Assembly: GCA_051893555.1 (NCBI GenBank)
Contig: JBJFHL010000031.1
Span: forward strand, 1 to 13,362
DNA from: RGIG7179 sp051893555
GTDB taxonomy: Bacteria; Bacillota; Clostridia; Peptostreptococcales; Anaerovoracaceae
Direction of reading: 5' to 3'
Length of the DNA: 13,362 nucleotides
A model generated the notes under the pieces. The model saw only the letters and a list, made by a program, of their open reading frames with translations, had not been told where the DNA came from and searched no databases. This document shows positions 7,142 through 13,362 of this stretch, piece by piece (positions within the stretch are counted from its first letter, which is position 1; each line of letters starts with the position of its first letter). The position numbers were made by a program, and so were the translations under genes.

Positions 7142-7150
7142 AGTATAACA
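7142..7150 (-). promoter_or_regulatory. Extended -10 promoter of the AAA_14/DUF4143 ATPase gene
   Basis: On the minus strand TGT-TATACT (7150-7142) is an extended -10 element. The -35 at 17 bp is poor (TTGTAT), as often seen with extended -10 promoters. The start would be near 7135, leaving a leader of about 26 nt to ATG 7109. This rules out GTG 7151 as the working start if the promoter is real. Confidence 0.6.
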
Positions 7151-7301
7151 CATTTACGACTGAAATACAATGACATATTCGTAAAATTATAAGTTATAAC
7201 TGATAAAATCTATATTTCATCAAATTTCGACAGTTATGAACGCAAATTTGCAAAGGAGATTGCGTGGTGAATTCCCCTCGTCGCTTCGGCAGAACAGGCA
7301 G

Positions 7302-7335
7302 AAAAACGCCAGAGGATACTGTTCCCTGGCGTTTT
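7302..7335 (-). terminator. Intrinsic terminator of the sorC-dhaLK-lsrF-VOC block
   Basis: AAAACGCCAG (7303-7312) and CTGGCGTTTT (7326-7335) form a perfect 10-bp stem, extended by two G-C pairs inside. On the minus strand it runs into five T (7306-7302), about 50 bp after the VOC gene stop. It is the only strong terminator found between the sorC gene and this point. The rest of 7152-7384 is AT-rich spacer with no further gene. Confidence 0.88.
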
Positions 7336-7384
7336 ACTTTTCATTTGGTTTTCTGTTTTACGATGTTTTCCGTTTCGATTTCGG

Positions 7385-7705
7385 TCAGTTCTCTTCGTAG
7401 AGCTCCAGGATTGCGCCATCCTTCCATACGAAGGCCAGGCGATCCTTTTCATTGGCCATCATCGGTCCGCAGATTACGCTGTCTGCGTCGTCGATGTACT
7501 TTTCCAGATCGTCCACTTTATACGCTACATGGGGATTATGATGGATTACTTCCGGAAACGGTGTCCCTTCCTCGAATTTCAGGTACTCGATCTTGTAATC
7601 ATAGTCGTCAACGTTGCTGACCCAGAATTTCGCGCCTTCATTATAGACCATTCCTGGCTTCCGATTTGTTACGGGAATTCCAATATGCATATATTCTGCT
7701 GACAT
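7385..7705 (-). CDS. Small VOC-superfamily (glyoxalase-like) protein
   Basis: At 106 residues, this has the size of a single VOC subunit made of two beta-alpha-beta-beta-beta modules (about 5-45 and 57-103). Candidate metal ligands sit where the fold places them: H7 in MHIGIPV at the start of strand 1, H59 in PHVAYKVDDL at the start of module 2, and E101 in ILELYE on the last strand; E52 or H55-H56 could complete the site. VOC enzymes catalyse isomerisations, epimerisations, lyase reactions and dioxygenations on small oxygenated substrates. AGGAGG lies six bases before the ATG. It starts 10 bp after the lsrF-like gene and is last in the operon. An isomerase acting on a dicarbonyl or ketose intermediate is a plausible inference. 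Confidence 0.85.
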   Translation of the reverse strand: MSAEYMHIGIPVTNRKPGMVYNEGAKFWVSNVDDYDYKIEYLKFEEGTPFPEVIHHNPHVAYKVDDLEKYIDDADSVICGPMMANEKDRLAFVWKDGAILELYEEN

Positions 7706-7715
7706 AGCGAACCTC

Positions 7716-8597
7716 CTATTTATTTACTTCGTTCAGATAGAACGCATAGGCTTCCTTGCCGTTGAATCCTTCATGAACTACCTTGCGGATCGCCTGCATC
7801 ATCTCGGTTGGGTGCTCGCTTTGGAACACGTTCCGTCCCATATCCACACCCCGGGCGCCGCAGGCCATGGCCTTATAGCACATATCCAGCGCTTCGTTTT
7901 CCGGAAGCTTTTTTCCGCCGGCGATCACAACCGGTACCGGGCAGGATGCTGCAACCTTTTCGAATTCATCGCAGTAGTAGGTCTTTACGATGCTTGCACC
8001 CAGTTCTGCGAGGATCCGGGAAGCTGTACTGAAATACCGTGCGTTTCTGGCCATTTCCTTTCCGACTGCAGTTACGCCTAAAACTGGCACACCATATTTA
8101 TAGCCTGCGTCTGCCGCGCGGCAGAGGGTCTCCAGGGATTCTCTCTCTCCGGTTCCCCCCACGAAGCACTGGATTGCCAGTGCCGACGCATTCATGCGCA
8201 GCGCATCCTCCATATCGCAGCCGAGACCGCAGCCGGTGGTCATATCATCAAAGAAAACAGAGGTATCGTGGGTCGCACGAAGGCACACTGCCTTATTCAA
8301 TGTCGGCGGGATGCAGGAACGGAGCGCTCCTCTGGTTCCCATCAGTACATCGGCATATTCGCAAAGCGGCGCGATGGTGATGTCCAGTCTTTCCAGGCCC
8401 GCAGTCGGCCCCATGATATACCCGTGGTCAAATGCCAGCATGATGGTATTTCCGCTTTCCGGGTTGAACAGACGGCTGAGACGATTCTTCATGCCCCAGT
8501 CTGTATTTCCCAGACCCTTGGCGAAAAATCCGTTTTCCTGTACCGGCTGATCGAGGTAATAATTCTTTGCGTCTTTATTTCCAATTGCGTCTGCCAT
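7716..8597 (-). CDS. lsrF: LsrF-like class I aldolase / thiolase
   Basis: The sequence is strikingly close to E. coli LsrF along its length: DWGMKNRLSRLFNPESG (35-51), MLAFDHGY (55-62), a GPTAGLERLDI segment, IVKTYY (205-210), VPVVIAGGKKLPE (223-235) and GVDMGRN (252-258), numbered from the upstream ATG at 8603. K207 in that numbering is the Schiff-base lysine. LsrF transfers acetyl from 3-hydroxy-2,4-pentanedione-5-phosphate to CoA, giving acetyl-CoA and DHAP, the last step of AI-2 breakdown. The first ATG (8603) overlaps the dhaK stop as TAATG with AAGGAG only two bases away. The second ATG at 8597 has proper spacing and gives an N-terminus (MADAIGNKDAKNY) that aligns with the E. coli start, so I use it (293 aa). 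No lsr transporter, lsrK or lsrG is present here. A different FbaB/DeoC-type aldol reaction yielding DHAP remains possible. Confidence 0.88.
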   Translation of the reverse strand: MADAIGNKDAKNYYLDQPVQENGFFAKGLGNTDWGMKNRLSRLFNPESGNTIMLAFDHGYIMGPTAGLERLDITIAPLCEYADVLMGTRGALRSCIPPTLNKAVCLRATHDTSVFFDDMTTGCGLGCDMEDALRMNASALAIQCFVGGTGERESLETLCRAADAGYKYGVPVLGVTAVGKEMARNARYFSTASRILAELGASIVKTYYCDEFEKVAASCPVPVVIAGGKKLPENEALDMCYKAMACGARGVDMGRNVFQSEHPTEMMQAIRKVVHEGFNGKEAYAFYLNEVNK

Positions 8598-8602
8598 ATT
8601 CA

Positions 8603-9601
8603 TTACTCCTTAAAGAATGCCGGTGCGTGCGCCGGAGTGTTCCAAAGCGCTTCGGTTTCATCATCCCACTTGGCGATGTTCATCTGGAAGCCGCCTGCTT
8701 CCTGCACGGTAAGAATTTCTCCTACCATGTTGCCAACCACTGCAATTCCTTTTTCCTTCAGGAATTCTACGGTATCCTTATATACGACAAGCATTTCCAT
8801 CATGGTGGTAGCGCCGCAGCCGTTGATCATGACGAATGCCTTGTCACCGGACTGTAAGCCAAGCTTTGCCGTCAGAGGCTCTGCGATGGCCGCAACGGTT
8901 TCCTTCGAACCCATCATCGGAACACGGACACCGCCGCCTTCTCCATGCTGACCTGCACCGATTTCCATCTGATCCGTCTCGCCCAGATCGCCGAAGGACA
9001 TACCGTTCTGCGGATGGGTGGCATCGGTCACCTTTACGGTGATGGACGCCATGTTATCTGCATATTTCTGTGCGATGTCCGCCACTTCGTCCAGGGACTT
9101 TCCTGCTGCGGCAGCGGCGGCTGCCACGTGATATAATGCAACTGCACCAGCCAGTCCGCGCTGATTATCTTCCCCGTTCGGGTCATACTGGATTTCTTCA
9201 CCGGTGATGACCTGACGTACGTTCATGCCTGCTTTTTTCGCCAGCTTCATGGCCTGCTTTCCTGCCAGCTGGTCGCCTGCGTAATTCAGTGTCAGCAGCA
9301 GAACACCGTGACCCTTGTCTGCTTTCTGCAGAGCTTCGAATACTAGCTGTCCGGATGGTGCGGCGAAGATATCGCCTACTGCCTGAATATCCAGCATGCC
9401 TTTTCCTACGAAGCCTGCCTGTGCAGGCTCATGACCGGAACCGCCATACGTCACGATGGTAACACGGTCCGCCTTTTCCAGATCTTTGCTGATGACCAGA
9501 TGTCCTTCCACATCCAGAATGTCGCTGTAAGCCAGACCCAGACCTGCGATCAGTTCATCGGTAACTGTTTCCGGGCTGTTGATAAATTTCTTCATTTTCA
9601 T
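8603..9601 (-). CDS. dhaK: Dihydroxyacetone-kinase-type substrate-binding subunit DhaK
   Basis: This 332-residue protein matches the DhaK fold and length. The substrate pocket is kept: YGGSGHEPA with H57, NYAGD with D110, and H219 in GQHGEGGG, the histidine that binds the ketone as a covalent hemiaminal. GFVGKGMLD (63-71) and QRGLAGAV (147-154) are family signatures. Several usual bases of the signature are altered (YGGSGHEPAQ for GGGSGHEPAH, EIQYD for the DDVAV segment, GEGGG for GEPG), so the substrate may differ from dihydroxyacetone. DhaK presents a ketose to the nucleotide on DhaL. The gene lies 16 bp after dhaL, with GAGGAGG before ATG 9601, and overlaps the lsrF-like gene by one base at its far end. 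No dhaM is in the window. Confidence 0.9.
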   Translation of the reverse strand: MKMKKFINSPETVTDELIAGLGLAYSDILDVEGHLVISKDLEKADRVTIVTYGGSGHEPAQAGFVGKGMLDIQAVGDIFAAPSGQLVFEALQKADKGHGVLLLTLNYAGDQLAGKQAMKLAKKAGMNVRQVITGEEIQYDPNGEDNQRGLAGAVALYHVAAAAAAAGKSLDEVADIAQKYADNMASITVKVTDATHPQNGMSFGDLGETDQMEIGAGQHGEGGGVRVPMMGSKETVAAIAEPLTAKLGLQSGDKAFVMINGCGATTMMEMLVVYKDTVEFLKEKGIAVVGNMVGEILTVQEAGGFQMNIAKWDDETEALWNTPAHAPAFFKE

Positions 9602-9617
9602 AGATATCTCCTCCTCA

Positions 9618-10226
9618 TTATTTGTTTAATCCTTCAAAGAAATAGGCCATGGATACCGCACCTGCGTCCGGAGTGCCTACCGTTTTCATGCCGTAGCTTT
9701 TAGCCCGTCCGAATTTCGACGGGAAGTTCCTGCTGTTTTCCGCACCCTCATGTGCTGCTGCCGCCGCTGCCGCAAAAAGCTCCGCCTCATCGCTGCCTTC
9801 ATATGCGGCGATGGCTTCTGTCGCCGGAATCAGCGCATCCATCATGGTCTTGTCCCCGACCTTTGCACCTGACATGTCATCCAGCTCCTCGAAGGCCCGT
9901 GCAAACATAGCCTTCAGATCCGCAGCATCCATCTCACCGCTTTCCGGTGCACCTTCCTGCATTCCGTCCAGCCAGGTGTTCCACAGAGGAACTGCACTTC
10001 CGCCGTTGAGGCTCATCACTGCCATCGCTGCATCATCCAGCATTTCCTGAATTGTTCCCTCAGATTCTTCCACGGCTTTCTCGATTGCGTTGCAGATTTT
10101 CACCATGGTAAATCCATGGTCTGCGTCGCCGAACTTGGCATCGATCTCCGTCAGTTCCACTTCCGCAGCGCATACGGTTTCGCATGCGTTTTTCAATCTG
10201 CGCGCCAGTTCTTCTTTCGTCATCAT
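9618..10226 (-). CDS. dhaL: Dihydroxyacetone-kinase-type nucleotide-binding subunit DhaL
   Basis: The 202-residue all-helical DhaL (DAK2) subunit holds the nucleotide. The three Mg-binding aspartates are D29, D34 and D36 in IDAKFGDADHG. LNGGSAVPLWNT (73-84) corresponds to the phosphate loop, GDKTMMDAL (124-132) to the G-(D/E)-R/K-T-M-x-D segment, and GRAKSYGMKTVGTPDAGA (173-190) to the C-terminal GRA-DPGA segment. The last carries A in place of the usual P, and S-Y-G in place of S-Y-L-G. In PTS-type kinases DhaL keeps a bound ADP rephosphorylated by DhaM; with no dhaM nearby the phosphate donor is open (free ATP or a distant DhaM). It precedes dhaK, the reverse of the common order. ATG 10226 has AGAGGTG upstream; the next codon is also ATG. 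Confidence 0.88.
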   Translation of the reverse strand: MMTKEELARRLKNACETVCAAEVELTEIDAKFGDADHGFTMVKICNAIEKAVEESEGTIQEMLDDAAMAVMSLNGGSAVPLWNTWLDGMQEGAPESGEMDAADLKAMFARAFEELDDMSGAKVGDKTMMDALIPATEAIAAYEGSDEAELFAAAAAAAHEGAENSRNFPSKFGRAKSYGMKTVGTPDAGAVSMAYFFEGLNK

Positions 10227-10247
10227 TTCCGCACCTCTTTCATTACT

Positions 10248-10261
10248 TTAACAAATGTTAA
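10248..10261. promoter_or_regulatory. Candidate SorC operator 1 (dhaL leader)
   Basis: TTAACA-AA-TGTTAA is a perfect dyad with six-base arms lying in the untranslated leader, 22 bp before the dhaL start. Its core ACAAATGT recurs (as the reverse complement) in the sorC promoter, and an ACA-TA-TGT version is 42 bp away, four helical turns. Binding by the SorC-family protein is inferred. Confidence 0.6.
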
Positions 10262-10286
10262 TTTTTTATCGGAATATTCTATCTAA

Positions 10287-10315
10287 AAAATAACATATGT
10301 TTCTTTTTAAGTCAA
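10287..10315 (-). promoter_or_regulatory. Promoter of dhaL-dhaK-lsrF-VOC
   Basis: On the minus strand TTGACT (10315-10310) and TATTTT (10292-10287) are 17 bp apart, and TGT immediately before the latter makes an extended -10. The -35 overlaps the last codons of the sorC gene. The start would be near 10280, a leader of about 54 nt. Operator 2 occupies the spacer and touches the -10, so a bound repressor would block polymerase. Confidence 0.6.
10292..10301. promoter_or_regulatory. Candidate SorC operator 2 (within the dhaL promoter)
   Basis: AACA-TA-TGTT is a perfect 10-bp palindrome inside the -35/-10 spacer of the dhaL promoter. It shares the ACA-NN-TGT plan with the other two sites. Centre-to-centre distance to operator 1 is 42 bp, suitable for a tetrameric SorC-family protein holding both sites. 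Confidence 0.6.
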
Positions 10316-11254
10316 CAGATTTTCTTCGGTTATTTTTCGTGCCAGCGAAAACGGCAGAACCAGTGTATCAATGACCCGCAGCCGCAGGGCACCTTCCAGT
10401 GCATCCGGCTTCACCTGACAGGAGCAGACTGCAGTAACCTGCACTTTTTTCAGCCGCTCCAGCGGGATTTGGGCCACGCTGTCTTCCTCCGGCCGGATGA
10501 CAGTTCCGTTTCTGTCGAAGTAATATGCCAGGATTCGTCCGACTGCATGTTCCTTCGTCAGTCTGTCACCATATATGGTTTTTACGCCCATATCCGGATA
10601 GGATGGAAAGTTTGATATGGAGAGCACTGCCTGGTCCATACCGGCCCATGTCTTTTGAATCATCTCATAACTTTCCGTTTTTTTCATGGTTTCCAGCTCC
10701 GCATTGGTGTCAAACAGCGCCGGTGCATAAAAGAATTCTGCCGTTTTCCCTGTTTTCAGTGCCAGGATTCGCACGATCTCATTGGTGTGGTAGCCGCGGA
10801 TGACCGATGTGATCCCTCCGGTGAGAGGAAAGATTTTGCCGTTGCACCGTTTCCCGTCATCCATAGTCTCTGCCAGATCTGCCATATATCCCATCATGGA
10901 GCCCCAGCCCAGTCCCACATTTTTCTCTGCATTTTTTTCACTGAAACATTTAAAATATGCCTCCGCTGCCACTGACCGGTTGGTTTCTCCGTCATTGGCA
11001 CCATCCGGCACCAGAATCACCTGCTTCAGGAAAAAACGTTCCTTCAGGAACCGGGTGATCTTTTCCCGGTTGATGTTGATATCGTTAATGGTGATTTTCA
11101 CAATCCCGCAGGCCTTGGCCTCCTTCAGAAGCACGCTGACAAGGGGCCTGGAGATTCCCAGCTTTTTCGCAATCTGGTTCTGATTCATATCCTCTTCATA
11201 GTACATGCGAGCCACTGAGATCATGCGCTCTATTTTCTGCTCTTCCGGTATCAT
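10307..11254 (-). CDS. SorC-family sugar-phosphate-responsive transcriptional regulator
   Basis: This 315-residue protein has an N-terminal helix-turn-helix (about 8-50; NQNQIAKKLGISRPLVSVLL is the recognition region). The SorC/DeoR-C effector domain follows (about 60-312), with VGLGWGSMM (113-121) at the sugar-phosphate loop, GGITS (146-150) and a C-terminal ALRLRVIDTLVLPFSLARKI stretch (289-308) that replaces the usual VLITDE region. E. coli LsrR, which binds phospho-AI-2, belongs to this family. SorC proteins are usually tetramers and bind sugar-phosphates. ATG 11254 has GGAGG six bases upstream. The gene heads the dhaLK block, and three matching dyads sit on its own promoter and on the dhaL promoter. 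The most likely effector is a phosphorylated product of DhaKL; its identity is unknown. Confidence 0.92.
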   Translation of the reverse strand: MIPEEQKIERMISVARMYYEEDMNQNQIAKKLGISRPLVSVLLKEAKACGIVKITINDININREKITRFLKERFFLKQVILVPDGANDGETNRSVAAEAYFKCFSEKNAEKNVGLGWGSMMGYMADLAETMDDGKRCNGKIFPLTGGITSVIRGYHTNEIVRILALKTGKTAEFFYAPALFDTNAELETMKKTESYEMIQKTWAGMDQAVLSISNFPSYPDMGVKTIYGDRLTKEHAVGRILAYYFDRNGTVIRPEEDSVAQIPLERLKKVQVTAVCSCQVKPDALEGALRLRVIDTLVLPFSLARKITEENLLT

Positions 11255-11295
11255 GTTCCGCCTCCAAATGCTGTCTTAAAACTGAACTTTTCCAT

Positions 11296-11324
11296 ATATT
11301 ACTCGAAAAGCTGACATTTGTCAA
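11296..11324 (-). promoter_or_regulatory. Promoter of the sorC-family gene
   Basis: On the minus strand a perfect TTGACA (11324-11319) and TAATAT (11301-11296) are separated by 17 bp. The start would be near 11289, leaving a 35-nt leader before ATG 11254. A dyad of the operator type covers the -35. Confidence 0.75.
11312..11323. promoter_or_regulatory. Candidate SorC operator 3 (sorC promoter)
   Basis: TGACA-TT-TGTCA is a perfect dyad over the -35 of the sorC promoter. On the minus strand its core is GACAAATGTC, against AACAAATGTT at operator 1. Occupancy would shut off the regulator's own gene. It lies about 55 bp upstream of the divergent uup -10. Confidence 0.55.
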
Positions 11325-11376
11325 TTTTTATCCTCCTGATTTTAGATAAATATCAATCCCCAATCAACAGAAAATA

Positions 11377-11385
11377 TGTTATAAT
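11377..11385 (+). promoter_or_regulatory. Extended -10 promoter of the ABC-F gene
   Basis: TG at 11377-11378, one base, then a perfect TATAAT (11380-11385). The -35 region at 17 bp is poor, as expected for an extended -10 promoter. The start is near 11392, so any ATG before that (such as 11318) cannot be the working start codon. Confidence 0.7.
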
Positions 11386-11425
11386 AGGATGGTTCACTGA
11401 CAAACAACAAACGGAGGAACATCCC

Positions 11426-13240
11426 TTGATTTTACTCAACGCTACAGATATATCCAAATCCTATACGGTAAATCCCCTGCTTTCCAATCTTTCTTACGCC
11501 ATCAATGAAGGCGACAAGATCGGTCTCATCGGGGTCAACGGCACCGGCAAATCCACATTGCTGCGGATTACGGCGGGTGCAGAGGAACCGGACTTTGGCA
11601 AAATCGTTCTGACCGGAGGTGTCCGCATCGGCTACCTGCCTCAGGCGCCGGTATACGATCCCGAGTCCACGGTGCTCGAGCAGGCAGTCTCCTATCTGAC
11701 GGCAGAAACGGCTGCCGAGGGGGAATATAAATGTAAATCCATGCTGAACCAGCTGGGGATCACAGATTTTGAGAAGAAAATGGGCACCCTGTCCGGCGGC
11801 GAGCGGAAGCGGGTGGCCATGGCCGGGATTTTTACCAATCCCTGCGATATCCTGATTCTGGATGAACCCACTAACCATATCGACAGTGACACCGTGGAAT
11901 GGCTGGAAAACTATCTGAAAAAATTCCGCGGTGCGATTTTCATGGTTACCCATGACCGGTATTTCCTCGATCGGGTTACCAACGTAATTCTGGAGCTGAC
12001 AAACGGCAAGCTGTACCGCCATGAAGGCAACTACGAAGTCTACCTGGAAAACCGGGCTGCCCGGGAAGAAATGGCGCTGGCCACCGAACGGAAACGGCGG
12101 ACCCTGTACCGCAGGGAACTGGAATGGATGCGCCGCGGCGCCCAGGCCAGAACCACCAAAGCGAAAGGCCGCATCGACCGGTTCCATCAACTGGAGGAAA
12201 GCAAGCTTATCGTCAATGACGCTGCCCTGGAAATGAAATCGGTCTCCTCACGGCTTGGAAAAAAGATTATTGAACTGAACCATGTGTCAAAATCCTTTGA
12301 CGGCATTCCTGTGATCTCTGATTTTACCTATACCGTGCTGCGAAACGACCGAATCGGCATCATCGGAGAAAACGGCAGCGGGAAATCCACTTTATTGAAA
12401 ATGATCTGCGGCGAGCTGCAGCCGGACAGCGGCACCGTGGAAATCGGCGACACGGTGAAGATCGGCTACTTTTCCCAGGAAAACGAGCATATGGATAAGT
12501 CCCGCCGGGTCATCGAATATATCACCGACATTGCCCATAACGTGAAGACGGAAGACGGCTATATCAGCGCCTCACAGATGTTGGAGCGTTTTCTCTTTCC
12601 GCCCCACATGCATTCCATCCCTGTGGGACGGCTTTCCGGCGGAGAGCAGCGGCGGCTCTATCTTCTGGGGATTCTCATGGGCGCACCCAATGTACTCCTT
12701 CTGGACGAGCCCACAAATGATCTGGACATTGATACGCTATGCATTCTGGAGGATTATCTGGATTCTTTCGCCGGAGCTGTCATCGCCGTATCCCATGACC
12801 GTCATTTCATCGACAGAATTGCGATGCGGACCTTCGTTTATGAAGAAGATGGCCGTATTGCGCACTATCCGGGCGGATATACAGACTGGGCGGAAAGAAG
12901 AGACGCCCGACTGGCTATGAAAGCTTCATCCGAATCTGTCGACGAACGAAAAGAAAAAGATACCCGAAAAAAAGCCGGGACGGAGGATTTTGCAAAGAAA
13001 AAACTGAAATTCACGTATAAGGAGCAGCGTGAGTTCGAAACCATCGATGAGGAGATTGCGGCCCTGGAAGAGGCGCTGGCCGATGTGGACTGTCAGATGG
13101 GCAGTGCCGGCAGCGACTACAGCCGGCTGCAGGATTTGTCGGCAAAACGGGAGGAGCTTTCTGCTTTCCTGGAAGAAAAGATGGAACGCTGGGTCTATCT
13201 CAACGATCTGGCGGAAAAAATTGAAGCGCAAAAGAAATAG
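11426..13240 (+). CDS. uup: Uup-like ABC-F ATPase
   Basis: From the TTG at 11426 this is a 604-residue soluble protein with two ABC domains and no membrane segment. Domain 1 has Walker A GVNGTGKS (36-43), signature LSGGE (122-126) and LDEPTNHID (145-153). A charged linker (about 205-265) includes WMRRGAQARTTKAKGRIDRF, as in Uup proteins. Domain 2 has GENGSGKS (314-321), LSGGE (403-407) and LDEPTNDLD (426-434). The C-terminal tail (about 525-604) starts KLKFTYKEQREFE and is a predicted coiled coil, the DNA/RNA-binding arm of Uup. ABC-F proteins act at the ribosomal E-site; Uup is linked to ribosome rescue and to transposon excision stability. The start is chosen by GGAGG eight bases before TTG and by the promoter position; the frame is open to ATG 11318. 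Domain order and tail argue against a drug-resistance type, though this is not excluded. Confidence 0.9.
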   Translation: MILLNATDISKSYTVNPLLSNLSYAINEGDKIGLIGVNGTGKSTLLRITAGAEEPDFGKIVLTGGVRIGYLPQAPVYDPESTVLEQAVSYLTAETAAEGEYKCKSMLNQLGITDFEKKMGTLSGGERKRVAMAGIFTNPCDILILDEPTNHIDSDTVEWLENYLKKFRGAIFMVTHDRYFLDRVTNVILELTNGKLYRHEGNYEVYLENRAAREEMALATERKRRTLYRRELEWMRRGAQARTTKAKGRIDRFHQLEESKLIVNDAALEMKSVSSRLGKKIIELNHVSKSFDGIPVISDFTYTVLRNDRIGIIGENGSGKSTLLKMICGELQPDSGTVEIGDTVKIGYFSQENEHMDKSRRVIEYITDIAHNVKTEDGYISASQMLERFLFPPHMHSIPVGRLSGGEQRRLYLLGILMGAPNVLLLDEPTNDLDIDTLCILEDYLDSFAGAVIAVSHDRHFIDRIAMRTFVYEEDGRIAHYPGGYTDWAERRDARLAMKASSESVDERKEKDTRKKAGTEDFAKKKLKFTYKEQREFETIDEEIAALEEALADVDCQMGSAGSDYSRLQDLSAKREELSAFLEEKMERWVYLNDLAEKIEAQKK

Positions 13241-13243
13241 AAC

Positions 13244-13362
13244 ATGAGAGAAACCCCTATGAAAAAGAGAAGGGATGCGACGAAGTCTTGGACTAGCTAA
13301 GCTGCCAGACTGTTAATGCTCCCGTGTTTTGACACGGAATTGCTCTCTTAAAATGTCATCGA
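13244..13362 (+). other. Structured tail of unknown function after the ABC-F gene (cut by window edge)
   Basis: The region can form CCCT/AGGG (about 13255-13274), AGTC-TTG-GACT (13284-13294) or instead AGTCTTGG/CCAGACT (13284-13311), and CCGTG-TTTTGA-CACGG (13322-13337). GAGAG near 13247 and CTCTC near 13345 could close them into one multibranched fold. The last hairpin lacks a T-run, so it is a poor terminator. An 18-codon frame (13244-13300) has no ribosome binding site. I do not recognise a riboswitch class; it could be a leader of the next gene outside the window. Confidence 0.3.

Noticed and set aside
7242..7251. GCAAATTTGC palindrome between the ATPase and the VOC gene
   Set aside because: A single 10-bp AT-rich palindrome with no partner site and no nearby promoter element is expected by chance.
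8268..8951. 227-codon plus-strand frame across the lsrF-dhaK junction
   Set aside because: It is a shadow of two well-supported minus-strand genes with matching family motifs.
11432..12190. 252-codon minus-strand frame
   Set aside because: It is fully antisense to the first ABC domain of the ABC-F gene, with composition explained by that gene and no ribosome binding site.
13322..13337. Hairpin after the ABC-F gene as its terminator
   Set aside because: The stem is only 5 bp and is followed by AATTGC rather than a T-run.
1..13362. CRISPR array, insertion sequence or phage genes
   Set aside because: No regularly spaced direct repeats, transposase, integrase or phage structural motifs were seen on either strand.

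Overview
The window reads as a low-to-moderate GC Bacillota genome, most likely an anaerobic Clostridia-type gut or sediment organism. The signs are strong AGGAGG-type ribosome binding sites, a class I c-di-GMP riboswitch, a sigma-54 enhancer-binding regulator next to a sigma-54 promoter, a YfcC-type carrier and a DUF4143 ATPase. Genus cannot be assigned from the sequence alone. By eye, codon third positions are AT-richer on the left (about 1-5600) and GC-richer in the DhaKL and ABC-F region on the right.

Left block (1-5510). A promoter, c-di-GMP-I aptamer and intrinsic terminator point rightwards into the 3' end of an oppositely oriented sigma-54 activator gene (419-2491, minus), so the riboswitch has no obvious sense gene here. 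Divergent from the activator are an isoaspartyl dipeptidase gene (iadA, 2692-3831) and a YfcC-family carrier gene (3955-5385), preceded by an almost textbook -24/-12 sigma-54 promoter (2639-2653). Two dyads at 2528-2582, about three helical turns apart, are good enhancer candidates for the activator. Together these look like an uptake and hydrolysis module for aspartyl or isoaspartyl peptides, closed by a terminator at 5478-5510.

Middle (5511-7335). A tRNA-Arg(CCU) gene is followed by a 19-bp hairpin terminator. Next come a short start-less reading frame that may be a gene remnant, and a minus-strand solitary AAA_14/DUF4143 ATPase gene whose start is best placed at 7109.

Right block (7302-11324, minus strand). 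A SorC-family regulator gene is followed by dhaL, dhaK, an lsrF-like aldolase/thiolase gene and a small VOC-fold gene, closely packed and closed by a terminator at 7302-7335. Three related dyads (RACAWATGTY) lie on the two promoters of the block, a likely SorC regulon signature. No dhaM, transporter, lsrK or lsrG is in the window. The enzymes make chemical sense as a route from a small hydroxymethyl-ketone to DHAP, possibly an Lsr-like AI-2 degradation route with non-homologous kinase and isomerase; this is inference.

Right edge. A Uup-like ABC-F ATPase gene runs rightwards from a TTG start (11426-13240), divergent from the sorC gene. The last 120 bases contain mutually exclusive hairpins but no recognised gene.
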